From assembly GCA_018699955.1 (NCBI GenBank), contig JABISG010000053.1:1-64000 (forward strand): a DNA stretch of 64,000 nucleotides, written 5' to 3'. The notes beneath the pieces were generated by a model. It was not told the origin of the DNA. It worked only from the letters and a program-made list of their open reading frames with translations, and made no database searches. Shown here piece after piece: positions 44,353-52,931 of this stretch. A program made the position numbers and the translations under genes. The DNA is from Planctomycetaceae bacterium. Its GTDB lineage: Bacteria; Planctomycetota; Planctomycetia; Planctomycetales; Planctomycetaceae. The first letter of the stretch is position 1, and each line of letters begins with the position of its first letter.

Positions 44353-45681
44353 CTAAAGCCCTTCGATCTCAAATCCTTCGCGGTAAGTGCGTCGGAGTAA
44401 ATTGAGTTTGTTGACTTCCGGGACGTTGGTCACCTGCAGGTTTTTGGCATCCCACATCAACTTGGTATCGGGGAACCGGTTAGCCACCACGCCCAACAAC
44501 AGCGCTTCGGTGAGCGGGCCGGCGTAGCTGAAACTGGCGCTGGTTTCGCCTTTCCCCATGCAGGCATCAACCCATTGGTGATAGTGGTTGTTGCCCTGGA
44601 CTGCCGGCGGTTCGTAGTCTTTGAATTTCTCCTGCGGGAAAAGCTTGGCTTCGGACACGTGGGGCAGCAGCATGTGGCCACCCTCGCCGACAAACAATGA
44701 GCCCTGCCCCGGCAACTTCAGCCCCTTCGGCAGGTCTAACTCTTCGCTCATCGGCGGCGCGAATCCGCCGTCGTACCAGGTCCAGATCATCTTGTCGGTC
44801 GTGTACTTCGTCCCAGGAAACTCATATTGGACGATGTTCTTCGACGGATGTCCGACACCCGTGGAGGGGCGGCAGGTCGTCTTTGCCCAATTCGGAGCGG
44901 TCAATTCCAACGCGGCATATGGCGTGTCGAAAATGTGAACGCCCATGTCGCCCAGCGTACCCGTGCCGAAATCGATCAGCTTGCGCCACTGGCCTGGGTG
45001 ATAGACACGCGGAACAAACGGTCGATTCGCAGCCGAACCGAGCCAGAGATTCCAATCGAGGGTGTCGGGCGGAGTCTGCTCGTTCTTGAACGGTCCGCCG
45101 TCGTAGCCCCAGTTCTTGTTCGACCAGGCGTAAACCCGGCTGACTTTTCCAATCACGCCGCTCTGAATCATGGCGACGGCGCGGCGATAGGTTGCGCTGG
45201 AATGGACCTGAATGCCCATTTGGCTGGTCAGTTTTTTCTTCTCCGCTGTCAGTCGCAGTTGCCGCGCTTCGAAGACTTCGTGCGTTAACGGCTTTTGGCA
45301 GTAGACGGGTTTATTGTGGTTGAGGGCCGTCATCGCCGCGGAAGCGTGCGTGTGATCGGGGGTCGAGACGACTGCCGCATCAATTGTGTCGGCCATCTCG
45401 GCGAACATTTCGCGATAGTCGCGGAACACCTTGGCCTGCGGGTGCAACTTGAGTGCCTTGTTCAGGGTCCCCGAATCGACGTCGCACAGCGCGGCGACTT
45501 CGACATGAGAATGCGACGAGACCGATCTCAGGTCGGCTCCGCCCATTCCACCGACCCCGATGTGGGCCGTTCGCAATTTGCCGTTCGCCGAAACGGCTCT
45601 GGCCGATGAAGGCAACATCTGCACTGCCGCCAATGCGGCACTGGTTTTAAGAAAGTCACGACGTTTGAGGTTGTTATTCAT
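44353..45681 (-). CDS. Gfo/Idh/MocA-family oxidoreductase with Tat signal
   Basis: 442 residues. A twin-arginine signal (KRRDFLKTSAALAAV) precedes a Rossmann domain with NAD(P)-type glycine motif (AHIGVGGMGGADL, about 39-51). The family's catalytic Lys-Pro motif appears as YCQKPLTHE (usually E-K-P). The C-terminal GFO/IDH domain contains the WNLWLGSAANRPFVPRVYHP and TLGDMGVHIFDTPYAAL blocks. Exported members act on sugars or polyols in planctomycetes; substrate unknown. It stands alone, with about 180 nt before the H1-like gene. Confidence 0.9.
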   Translation of the reverse strand: MNNNLKRRDFLKTSAALAAVQMLPSSARAVSANGKLRTAHIGVGGMGGADLRSVSSHSHVEVAALCDVDSGTLNKALKLHPQAKVFRDYREMFAEMADTIDAAVVSTPDHTHASAAMTALNHNKPVYCQKPLTHEVFEARQLRLTAEKKKLTSQMGIQVHSSATYRRAVAMIQSGVIGKVSRVYAWSNKNWGYDGGPFKNEQTPPDTLDWNLWLGSAANRPFVPRVYHPGQWRKLIDFGTGTLGDMGVHIFDTPYAALELTAPNWAKTTCRPSTGVGHPSKNIVQYEFPGTKYTTDKMIWTWYDGGFAPPMSEELDLPKGLKLPGQGSLFVGEGGHMLLPHVSEAKLFPQEKFKDYEPPAVQGNNHYHQWVDACMGKGETSASFSYAGPLTEALLLGVVANRFPDTKLMWDAKNLQVTNVPEVNKLNLLRRTYREGFEIEGL

Positions 45682-45860
45682 CTGTCATCAGACTCCAAGG
45701 CAGATTGTGGGCGAACTAAAAAAACACGTCATCGACCGACGGCGCGAATACCAAGTCAGCTCTGTTTGTCGCCATTTATGATACACGTTCGACAGAGAGA
45801 CCACCAATCAACCGGGCATTCCGTCCGCGACGCCGGAGTCGTATCCAACTCGGCGCGCGA
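45682..45860. other. Intergenic spacer
   Basis: 179 nt between the oxidoreductase start (45681) and the H1-like stop (45861). It carries no gene or repeat I can see and probably holds the oxidoreductase promoter. Confidence 0.45.
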
Positions 45861-46361
45861 CTACAGTTGGTTCTTGAATTCCAATGCGAAGTCCCGGTCG
45901 TTCGCCAGACTGCGGTTCACCATTGCCAGTGTCTTGCGGATTCGCTGCACGGTTTGCAGCAAGGGGCCGGTCAGCTTGTCGATGATTTCATCGGGCGCAT
46001 ACGTTTCCAACTCGCGGAGCGTATGGACGCCGAGAAACTCGAAGACCTCGCGTGCCTGATAGTCTTTCTGGAACACCTGATCCAGCCGACCATCGGCGGT
46101 GACCCGCGGACGTCCGAGCGATGCGCGCTTAACAATCTTGCGGGGTTTCTGCCTCTTGACCGTCTTCTTCCTGCGCGTTGCTTTCGCTGGTTTTGTGGCC
46201 GCCTTCTTTGCTGCCGCCTTCTTCTTCTTGATTTTCTTCGCTGCTTTTTTCTTGTGTTTGGCGACGGCTGGCGCAGCTTTCTTTCGGCCGCCTGCTTTCA
46301 GCTTCACAACGCTTTTCTTCTTCTTCTTTGTCTTTCCGACTGCCTTCTTCTTGGCCATCAT
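45861..46361 (-). CDS. Histone-H1-like Lys/Ala-rich DNA-binding protein
   Basis: 166 residues. Residues about 1-85 are dominated by Lys with Ala, Pro and Thr (KKKAAKKIKKKKAAAKKAATKPAKATRRKK), the composition of histone H1-like nucleoid proteins. Residues about 86-166 form a folded acidic-to-mixed domain (VFQKDYQAREVFEFLGVHTLRELETYAPDEIIDKLTGPLLQTVQRI). The basic region should bind DNA or RNA; planctomycetes condense their nucleoid, so a compaction role is plausible. No direct evidence. A starting Met-Met is used as the ATG at 46361. Confidence 0.8.
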   Translation of the reverse strand: MMAKKKAVGKTKKKKKSVVKLKAGGRKKAAPAVAKHKKKAAKKIKKKKAAAKKAATKPAKATRRKKTVKRQKPRKIVKRASLGRPRVTADGRLDQVFQKDYQAREVFEFLGVHTLRELETYAPDEIIDKLTGPLLQTVQRIRKTLAMVNRSLANDRDFALEFKNQL

Positions 46362-46479
46362 GCGCCCCTCAGATTTGCGGTGTCACGACAGGCAAATCGA
46401 TACGCGCACAGCGTACGTCGAGCGTAGTGGGAATGGAAGGGCGAACGTTGGGTGGCGGGACTCGATGGCCCGCGACCAC

Positions 46480-47430
46480 TTAGAACGACACATCGACCAT
46501 CAGGCCGCCGGTGCCTTCTGTTGGATGGAAGTAGGGCAGCAGGCGAACGCGTGAGTCGCATCGCAGATGTTGGCCGGCGACGGCGTGGCCGATGACGTAA
46601 CCCAACGCGGCACCGAATACGACATCGGACAAATCGTGGTCGCGCTCATCGAGGCGGCTCCAACTTATCAGTCCGGCCAGTGCATAGGCCGGCAGCCCGG
46701 CTTTGGGGCCGTAGTATTCATCAACAACAGCAGCGATGGTGAAACTGCTGGACGAGTGAAACGAGGGGAAACCGAACGCGCCACCGTTCCAGTCGTCGCT
46801 GGGACGGCTGGTGTTGGCGATTCCCTTCATGGCCAGCGTACTCAACCCGTTGATAGTGTAGGCACTGATGAGGGCCGACGAGAAATCGTGCAGTTCGTCG
46901 TCACCGCGTTTGACGCTGACACCGTACAACACCAGCATGGCCGCAACGTGGTATTGGACTTCGCCCAGGTTTCCCAACGTCTTGCTGCCTTGGCCCCAGC
47001 GTTCCGGATGACGGGCGGTGTTGTTGCGAACCCGATCGTCAACATCCTGCCGAAGCGCAATGCTGGTCGCCAAGGCTCCGCCGAGAATGGCAGCGTTGTT
47101 CCAGTTCACAATGGCCCGTGTGTCGTCGCGCAGCATGGGCAGGAAGTCCTGCAGGCCGCTTTGGAAACCATGGGAACTCGGTTGAACAAACGTCGCGGCA
47201 ACAGGTTCAATCGTCGCTTCAACCTCGCCGGTCTCCCGTTCGTAGACGGCGGGAAGAGGTTGATTGAAGACGTCGTCGATTTCGTCGGCTTTGAGAGTCG
47301 CCGTTGCAGAAACGCCGGGGAGAATAAACAGCAAAATCACCGCCTGCCAAATTGCGCATCGCAACCGACGTCCGGTTGAGGGGATCGGCTGCCAACAGGT
47401 GCGGCAGATTCGGCTGGGGATTCTCATCAT
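46480..47430 (-). CDS. PAP2-family phosphatase, membrane-associated
   Basis: 316 residues. A hydrophobic N-terminus (IWQAVILLFILPGVSATA) is followed by the PAP2 active-site set: motif 1 KGIANTSRP, motif 2 FGFPSFHSSSSFT (the PSxH variant) and motif 3 SRLDERDHDLSDVVFG, with the catalytic His in the second and third. The enzyme removes phosphate from lipid or small-molecule substrates; PAP2 proteins of the PA-phosphatase type act in lipid remodelling. The ATG pair at 47430/47427 is selected because the upstream TTG extension is basic and lacks a ribosome-binding site. Confidence 0.85.
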   Translation of the reverse strand: MMRIPSRICRTCWQPIPSTGRRLRCAIWQAVILLFILPGVSATATLKADEIDDVFNQPLPAVYERETGEVEATIEPVAATFVQPSSHGFQSGLQDFLPMLRDDTRAIVNWNNAAILGGALATSIALRQDVDDRVRNNTARHPERWGQGSKTLGNLGEVQYHVAAMLVLYGVSVKRGDDELHDFSSALISAYTINGLSTLAMKGIANTSRPSDDWNGGAFGFPSFHSSSSFTIAAVVDEYYGPKAGLPAYALAGLISWSRLDERDHDLSDVVFGAALGYVIGHAVAGQHLRCDSRVRLLPYFHPTEGTGGLMVDVSF

Positions 47431-48035
47431 GGATGGAACTTGATACGCGCGACGCCGATTTCGACGAGGGTGACTCGAACTCAATTCAGTAAAAGCGGAC
47501 GATCCTCACGGTATGCCCGGCCCGATTGGCACTGAGGAGGCCGAAATCTGCCATCAATCCCCCGTGCAGCATAACGGTCTGCGCATAGACAAGATGTGGC
47601 AAAACGGCAATCGCAACGCGTCCATGCAGCGAGCCGATTTCCACCGGGTAGACGAAACTCTAATCGACCATTTGGCTAATGTTGATGCAGCCTTTCCTCG
47701 AAGCATGATTCAAACCGCGCAATCCTCATAATGTTCTAATTGAGGATTCTGGGCAAACTTTGCAGCTTGGAATTGCATGCGGTCACCGCTGCCGTTCACA
47801 GCTTGGCTGCTGCAGGAAGCCAGCTTTGCAACGCTTTCGGGCCGATGCGGCAGTTTTGAATAACTGAATCACAGTGTCATTGCCCCCTTGCGACGTTTGA
47901 CTGGCACGGCATTCGGGCGATAATGTGAAGCGGTGCACCGCGTCGGTTGTGGTCACACTTTTGCGACAGCACATCCCCATCGGTTATCGACAGGCCCGGC
48001 ACGCCGGTTCCGCCCACATAAAACTGGAGAAAAAC
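47431..48035. other. Divergent intergenic region
   Basis: About 600 nt between the PAP2 gene (minus) and the second MoxR (plus). Short frames on both strands show no domain or signal; nothing else was recognised. Confidence 0.45.
48026..48029 (+). promoter_or_regulatory. Ribosome-binding site deciding the MoxR GTG start
   Basis: GGAG 6 nt before the GTG at 48036. Confidence 0.6.
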
Positions 48036-48977
48036 GTGACGACGGAGACGGCAGGGCTGATTGCACGACTGGAACAGAACATTGCCAGCGTTCTGTTGGG
48101 GAAGCCCGACCCCATCCGATTGGTCGTTGTTGCCTTGCTTGCCGAAGGACACGTATTGATTGAAGACGCGCCCGGCGTCGGTAAGACGTCGTTGGCCAAG
48201 GCGATGGCGCGGAGTCTGGACTGTGAGTTCACGCGGCTGCAATTCACCCCCGACATGCTCCCCAGCGACATACTCGGTTCCAGTCTTTTTCTGCCGAACC
48301 TGGGAGAGTTTGAATTCCGTAAGGGGCCAATTTTCACCAACATTCTTTTGGCCGACGAAATCAATCGCACCTCGCCGCGCACCCAGAGCGCCTTGCTGGA
48401 AGCGATGTCGGAACGGCAGGTTTCGATTGAGGGGCGAACCTATCCGCTCGCCGAGCCGTTCTTTGTGTTGGCGACGCAGAACCCGTACGAACATGAAGGC
48501 ACCTATCCGCTTCCCGAGAATCAACTCGACCGTTTCACGGTCTGTACGGAAATTGGATACCCCGATCGCGAGACGGAATTGCGCGTGCTGGCCGCACAGC
48601 GAGATGGAGAACAGGTGGCCGAACTCAAACCGGCGCTCAGTATCGATCAGCTGAAAGTTTTGCGGACCGCCGTGCGGGAAGTGACCGTGGAAGACTCGAT
48701 TAACAATTATCTGCTCGATCTCATCGAAGCATCTCGCGACCACGACGAACTCGAACTTGGCGTCAGCACGCGGGGCGGCATGGTGTTGTATCGCAGCGTG
48801 CAAGCCTGTGCACTCGCCGATGGTCGCACCTACGCCGTTCCCGATGACGTCAAACAACTGGCGATTCCTGTTCTGGCACACCGCGTGGTCTGCCGCGGTC
48901 TGTTACGGGAAGGACAGCGCGCTCGCGCCAAGGGCGTGATCAACCAGATTCTGGAAAATACCCCGGTCCCCCGCTGA
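48036..48977 (+). CDS. MoxR-family AAA+ ATPase (second copy)
   Basis: 313 residues from a GTG at 48036 preceded by GGAG at 6 nt; a 37-codon in-frame upstream extension has no signal and is unlikely. Walker A APGVGKTSL is near residues 43-51, Walker B LLADEINR follows, and the loop QNPYEHEGTYPLPENQLDRF is the MoxR type. It has no DUF58 or VWA gene near it, unlike the copy at 29576, so its partner is elsewhere or absent. Confidence 0.9.
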   Translation: MTTETAGLIARLEQNIASVLLGKPDPIRLVVVALLAEGHVLIEDAPGVGKTSLAKAMARSLDCEFTRLQFTPDMLPSDILGSSLFLPNLGEFEFRKGPIFTNILLADEINRTSPRTQSALLEAMSERQVSIEGRTYPLAEPFFVLATQNPYEHEGTYPLPENQLDRFTVCTEIGYPDRETELRVLAAQRDGEQVAELKPALSIDQLKVLRTAVREVTVEDSINNYLLDLIEASRDHDELELGVSTRGGMVLYRSVQACALADGRTYAVPDDVKQLAIPVLAHRVVCRGLLREGQRARAKGVINQILENTPVPR

Positions 48978-49117
48978 TCGATGTTTTCCTGAGTCGAACT
49001 CCCATCGGAGACCGTGCGCCGTGGTTTCCGGACTTGCCGAAGATGGTGAGGTTCCTATGATTAGAGCGAGTTCTGGAACCATTTTTTCGACATTTTTTGG
49101 CAGATCCGCAACCCGTC

Positions 49118-49474
49118 ATGTCTGCTTCGCACGGCCTACGATTCGATGGCAGCCGCTTCTGGGTGATTCACCGCCAGCAGGAGTATGGGCCGTTCGATTA
49201 TCAGTGGAGTACTGATTTACGCGGGCTGGAAATGATCTACCAGGGCGAGAAATTCGGCGAACATTGCAGCGAGAACCAGATCTACGCCGACCTCAAAGAA
49301 TTCCAACTGCCGCGGAGTGTTGTTGCCGTCGGCAGTATCGTCCTCGGTTGCATGCTGTACGGCATCGTCAACAACTTATGCGACGAGGAACGCCGCGCTC
49401 TGGTGGTGCAGAGACTCTGCGAGCATGGGTACGAGAGATTCGCTGATTCGTGCCGTGACAGCGGCGCTGCTTGA
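49118..49474 (+). CDS. Small hypothetical protein
   Basis: 118 residues from the ATG at 49118. The N-terminal third (FDGSRFWVIHRQQEYGPFDYQWS) is aromatic-rich and reads like a GYF-type or DUF4339-like fragment; a hydrophobic helix near the middle (RSVVAVGSIVLGCMLYGIV) could be a membrane segment. The rest is charged. No family is certain. It lies 140 nt after MoxR and may be cotranscribed. Confidence 0.5.
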   Translation: MSASHGLRFDGSRFWVIHRQQEYGPFDYQWSTDLRGLEMIYQGEKFGEHCSENQIYADLKEFQLPRSVVAVGSIVLGCMLYGIVNNLCDEERRALVVQRLCEHGYERFADSCRDSGAA

Positions 49475-49570
49475 AGCAGCAGCCGGCATGGTAGCGACGA
49501 CTCTCGGTTCGACGCGGTCCGTGCCCATTGGTTGCGACATCTGCGCCGGGGTGGGTAAGCTGAATGGCGA

Positions 49571-49600
49571 TTGATCCCACGGGACGCGGCCCGTGGGCTT
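49571..49600. repeat. REP-like palindrome, copy 2
   Basis: CCCACGGG (49576-49583), loop ACGCGG, CCCGTGGG (49590-49597). It matches 631-660 at 29 of 30 positions over TTGATCCCACGGG-CGCGG-CCCGTGGGCTT, and lies between the small hypothetical and the PQQ-type gene. Confidence 0.7.
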
Positions 49601-49644
49601 GCTGCTGAATCATCCCAATTCTAATTATCAAACGGGAATCACCC

Positions 49645-50910
49645 ATGATGCCGACTCGCACTAGAATATTGCTCGCTGCCTTGCTTATCACCTTTTTCGC
49701 CGTCGGCAGTGTCCGTGCGGAAAACTGGCCGCAGTTTCGTGGACCGGGCGGGCGGGGAGTGTCGCATGAAACCGACATTCCACTCAAATGGAGCAACACC
49801 GAGAACATCGCCTGGAAAACCAATATTCCCGGCGAAGGCTGGTCGTCACCGGTGGTGTTCGGCGATCGCGTCTTCGTGACCACCGCAACACAAGACGGTG
49901 TTTCCTGCCACGCAATCTGTATCGACCGCAAGACGGGACGCGTGCTGTGGAACACCGAAGTCGTACAACAAACGCCCCGCAAGAAACGGCGGGAAAACTC
50001 CTACGCCTCGCCAACACCTGTCGCAGATGACGACCGCGTCTACGTCGTTTTCGGCGATGGCAGTGTCGCTGCGCTCGACATGGATGGCAGCGTGCTTTGG
50101 ACTAACCGCGAAATAAAGTTCTACAGCCATCACGGCCTGGGAGCTTCGCCGATTCTCGATGACGGACGGCTCATCATGCCGTTCGATGGCAGCAGCGACG
50201 GCGAAAACAACCGCGTCGGCTGGAAAATTCCTTGGGACAAAGGCGTGGTAATGGCCTACGACAGCGAGACCGGCGGGGTTGCTTGGCGCGGCCGTCGGGG
50301 GTTGTCGCGGCTGGCCCACGTGACGCCGGCCGTTCTGGGAACGGGAAAATCTCGTCGCATTCTCAGCAACGCCGGCGATGTCGTGCAGGCGTTCGATCCG
50401 GCTGGCGGAAAACTGTTGTGGTCGGTTTACAGCAAAGGCGAAGGCGTGACGCCATCGCTCATCACCGGCGGCGGCCTTATTTTCACGTCATCCGGATTCG
50501 AAGCCCCAACCATCCGCGCCATCCGTCCGGGCGGGAAGGGTGACGTCACCAAAACGCACATTGCCTGGGAACAGAAAAAAGGCGTCCCCACGTTGGCGTC
50601 GCTGCTGTACCTCGAGCCGCACCTGTATGCGATTACCGCCGATGGCGTCGTCGCTTGCTTTCAGGGAAAGACGGGCGAATTGGTCTCACAGAATCGAGTC
50701 GGCGGAAAACACTGGGCCTCGCCCATCTACGCCGACGGTCACATCTACTTCGTCAACGAAGAGGGCCTGACCACCGTCATCAAAGCCAGCCCCAAGTTTG
50801 AAATCGTCGCCCGCAACAACATCCCCGAACACACCCAGGCAACGCCGGCGATTTCACAGGGACAAATCTTCCTACGCACGGCCGGAAAGCTGTATTGCAT
50901 TGGGAAGTGA
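49645..50910 (+). CDS. PQQ-type beta-propeller protein, secreted
   Basis: 421 residues. A signal peptide (ILLAALLITFFAVGSVRAE, about 1-25) precedes a beta-propeller with repeating blade-like elements: WPQFRGPGGRGVS, VVFGDRVFVTTATQDG, LHRLMCIDRKTGRVLW (in the form AICIDRKTGRVLW), PVADDDRVYVVFGDG and VVMAYDSETGGVAW. These are the PQQ-like WD/blade motifs of outer-membrane BamB-like and PQQ-binding proteins. No catalytic Asp/Cys set of a true PQQ dehydrogenase was seen, so it is probably a structural or sensing propeller. A good terminator follows at 50924-50952. Confidence 0.85.
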   Translation: MMPTRTRILLAALLITFFAVGSVRAENWPQFRGPGGRGVSHETDIPLKWSNTENIAWKTNIPGEGWSSPVVFGDRVFVTTATQDGVSCHAICIDRKTGRVLWNTEVVQQTPRKKRRENSYASPTPVADDDRVYVVFGDGSVAALDMDGSVLWTNREIKFYSHHGLGASPILDDGRLIMPFDGSSDGENNRVGWKIPWDKGVVMAYDSETGGVAWRGRRGLSRLAHVTPAVLGTGKSRRILSNAGDVVQAFDPAGGKLLWSVYSKGEGVTPSLITGGGLIFTSSGFEAPTIRAIRPGGKGDVTKTHIAWEQKKGVPTLASLLYLEPHLYAITADGVVACFQGKTGELVSQNRVGGKHWASPIYADGHIYFVNEEGLTTVIKASPKFEIVARNNIPEHTQATPAISQGQIFLRTAGKLYCIGK

Positions 50911-50923
50911 GTCACGCGCTGAG

Positions 50924-50952
50924 AAACCCGGTTTTTTCAAAAAACCGGGTTT
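50924..50952. terminator. Bidirectional intrinsic terminator
   Basis: AAACCCGGTTTTTT (50924-50937), C, AAAAAACCGGGTTT (50939-50952) is a perfect 14-bp inverted repeat between the convergent PQQ-type and DUF1501 genes, with T-runs on both strands. Confidence 0.8.
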
Positions 50953-50969
50953 CTGTTCTGGGCGCCTAC

Positions 50970-52361
50970 TCACCCAAACAACGACGTCAACGGTGTGCCG
51001 CTGACAATTCGGTGCGGGCGGTTGAGTTGGTCGTAGATGACCGATTCCGGCGACATGCCCATGCCGTGGTAGATGGTGGCGAGCATGTCTTCCGGGGAGA
51101 CCGGTTTCGAGGTGGGGTAAGCGGAGTCGCGGTCGGATGTGCCGTAAACTTGCCCGCCTTGAATTCCCCCGCCGGCGAGCACGCCCGATTGCACGGCCCC
51201 CCAATGATCGCGGCCCTTGTTCTTGTTGATCTTTGGCGTACGGCCGAACTCACCGAACATGGCAATCATCGTTTCGTCCAACATGCCGCTTTCGGAAAGA
51301 TCGTCCATCAATGCATGGAAGCCCCGGTCGAGCGACGGCAGACAATACTCGGCCTTGAGCATCTCGTAACCTGTCTTGCCTTCAAACGGCCCGTGGTTGT
51401 CCCACACATTGGCCACGTTGCCGCTCTTCTGAATGTACATCCACGAGATGGTCACCAACCGCACGCCCGCTTCAACAAGCCGGCGAGCCAGCAGAATACT
51501 TTCGCCCCACTCGTTGCGACCGTAACGGTCGCGGGTCTTGGGGTCTTCCTTATCGATGCTGAATGCGTCTTTCGCTTTCGATGATGACAGCATGCTGAAA
51601 GCCTGCTCGCGAAATTCATCCATGCCACGCGCAAACGGATCGTCCTGAAAACGCCGATCCTGTTCCTCGATCACGTTCAGCAATCCCCGCCGTGCGAGCA
51701 ATCGCGCACTGCTCAAATCAGCCGGCAACGCCATCGAGTGCGTTGGCTTCTCTCCGGTTTCCTCGGCGGCAGCCACTTCCATCGGATCGTGCCGCGCACC
51801 CAACCAGCCGGCATAGGTTCCGGCATATGTCGAACCGTCATGTCCAATCGGCCGGGGAATGGTAACCGTCGTCGGCATCGATCCCATCGGGCTGAAGCAG
51901 GAAAGGATCGAGCCGAGATTCGGTTCGTCGGTGCGTTTGCGGTCGTTCAACGGCACACGCAGTTTGCGGTTGATGTGCCCGGTGAGCGAACGGTAGACCG
52001 ACGGCTCGTGATTGTTGCTGTCGTGCGAGAGCGAACGAATGATCGCCGTCTTGTCGGTCTGTTTCGCGAAGAGCGGCATCTCCTCGGAAATGTCGATGCC
52101 GGGAACAACTGTGTTGATCGGCGCAAAGTGGCTGCGAATGCTGTCGGCCGCTTCAGGGTTGGGATCCCACATATCCATCTGTGGCGGCCCGCCCCACAGA
52201 TAGATCAAAATGCACGACTTCGCCTTCCCGCCGGTGGGAACGAGGTGCGGCAACTTCCGGCCGGCGGCGAATGCCTTTTCGCTCTGGAGCAGTTGCGGCA
52301 GCGTCAAAGCACCGAGGCCGACTTGCCCCAGTCGCAACATAGCGTCGCGGCGATGCAACAT
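50970..52361 (-). CDS. DUF1501 domain protein (second copy)
   Basis: 463 residues. The Tat-like signal is weak (HRRDAMLRLGQVGLGALTL, about 3-21). Family blocks include SCILIYLWGGPPQMDMWDPNPEAADSI, PGIDISEEMPLFA, MFGEFGRTPKINKNKGRDHW and the C-terminal VSPEDMLATIYHGMGM. It shares the fold and length of the 16422 copy but lacks a clean twin-arginine motif. The gene ends 60 nt from the PQQ gene's stop, across the bidirectional terminator. Confidence 0.9.
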   Translation of the reverse strand: MLHRRDAMLRLGQVGLGALTLPQLLQSEKAFAAGRKLPHLVPTGGKAKSCILIYLWGGPPQMDMWDPNPEAADSIRSHFAPINTVVPGIDISEEMPLFAKQTDKTAIIRSLSHDSNNHEPSVYRSLTGHINRKLRVPLNDRKRTDEPNLGSILSCFSPMGSMPTTVTIPRPIGHDGSTYAGTYAGWLGARHDPMEVAAAEETGEKPTHSMALPADLSSARLLARRGLLNVIEEQDRRFQDDPFARGMDEFREQAFSMLSSSKAKDAFSIDKEDPKTRDRYGRNEWGESILLARRLVEAGVRLVTISWMYIQKSGNVANVWDNHGPFEGKTGYEMLKAEYCLPSLDRGFHALMDDLSESGMLDETMIAMFGEFGRTPKINKNKGRDHWGAVQSGVLAGGGIQGGQVYGTSDRDSAYPTSKPVSPEDMLATIYHGMGMSPESVIYDQLNRPHRIVSGTPLTSLFG

Positions 52362-52524
52362 CTCTTCGCTCCCTGATAATCAATGCCGACAGAACAAACG
52401 GAATTGTGTTCCCCATGATAACCCATCGATCAAAACGTCGGCAAGTCTTGATGCGACAATGTCAAAAGCCGGTGGTGGGGTCATTTGAAAAGATTCGTTT
52501 TGAATTCGATTCCCCAGCCAATTC

Positions 52525-52626
52525 TCAGAATACTCGCAGCAGCAATTCGACGACCACGACGACGATCGGGAGAATCCACACCATCAGAATGGCAAAACGG
52601 CCGACGCTGAAGGAATACCATTTCAT
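52525..52626 (-). CDS. Small single-pass membrane peptide, 33 residues (candidate)
   Basis: The frame reads MKWYSFSVGRFAILMV, then WILPIVVVVVELLLRVF and TGA at 52525. A 20-residue hydrophobic stretch makes a single transmembrane helix likely. The start sits inside the 62-bp duplicated unit; the second unit upstream carries the same first 16 residues (start 52688) and then shifts frame to end in a TGA that overlaps this ATG (ATGA). So the present peptide may be the intact copy and the upstream one a truncated copy. No family recognised and no strong ribosome-binding site; only the hydrophobic pattern and duplication support it. Confidence 0.35.
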   Translation of the reverse strand: MKWYSFSVGRFAILMVWILPIVVVVVELLLRVF

Positions 52627-52702
52627 GCGGAAGTGTTCCCCACCATCAGAATGGCAAAACGGCCGACGCTGAAGGAATACCATTTCATGCGGAAGTGTTC
52701 CC
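52579..52702. repeat. 62-bp tandem duplication
   Basis: Units 52579-52640 and 52641-52702 are identical as far as I can read. The unit is not a multiple of 3, so one extra copy shifts any frame crossing it. Confidence 0.85.
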
Positions 52703-52709
52703 CAAACGA

Positions 52710-52855
52710 TTACTTCACCACTGCATCATACAAATCATCCATCTTCCACAGCGAATCAACAACCCCAGCCATCATTGCCGGTGTCGGCCGGTAACGACCA
52801 CTCTTGCCGTTCTCACGCAATCGCCAACAGAAGTTGTAGTGGGCGACGTGCAGCG
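52710..52855 (-). pseudogene. Transposase C-terminal relic (IS1-like)
   Basis: The minus frame reads LHVAHYNFCWRLRENGKSGRYRPTPAMMAGVVDSLWKMDDLYDAVV near its end. It resembles the C-terminal part of some planctomycete transposases of the kind with HYN(L/F)CxxH...TPAMAAG...W. Only about 48 codons are left and no upstream catalytic part is visible. Family is an inference. Confidence 0.45.
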
Positions 52856-52897
52856 AAACTGGGTGGTGGATGCGCCAAAGCCGCACAGCGGCGCGAA

Positions 52898-52931
52898 AAC
52901 CCACACCGACAGCTTGCTGTCGGTGTGGGTT
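52898..52931. terminator. Hairpin directly downstream of the LPG-synthase-like gene
   Basis: AACCCACACCGACAGC (52898-52913) and GCTGTCGGTGTGGGTT (52916-52931) are a perfect 16-bp inverted repeat whose edge touches the stop codon at 52931. No U-tract, but its position fits a transcript end. Confidence 0.6.

Larger units (their letters stand above)
52362..52930. other. Accessory-looking spacer with small peptide, tandem repeat and transposase relic
   Basis: Contains the 62-bp tandem duplication, a possible 33-residue membrane peptide on the minus strand, and a transposase-like remnant; each is listed separately. Confidence 0.5.

Noticed and set aside
46099..46554. Phe/Leu-rich plus-strand frame over the H1-like gene
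   Set aside because: It is the complement of the Lys-rich tail, which yields Phe/Leu codons in antisense.
47513..47731. 72-codon plus frame in the spacer before the second MoxR
   Set aside because: Polar and featureless, no ribosome-binding site, no homologous pattern.
47877..48881. Long minus-strand frame opposite the second MoxR
   Set aside because: It is the reverse shadow of a well-supported AAA+ gene and has no signal, domain or ribosome-binding site.
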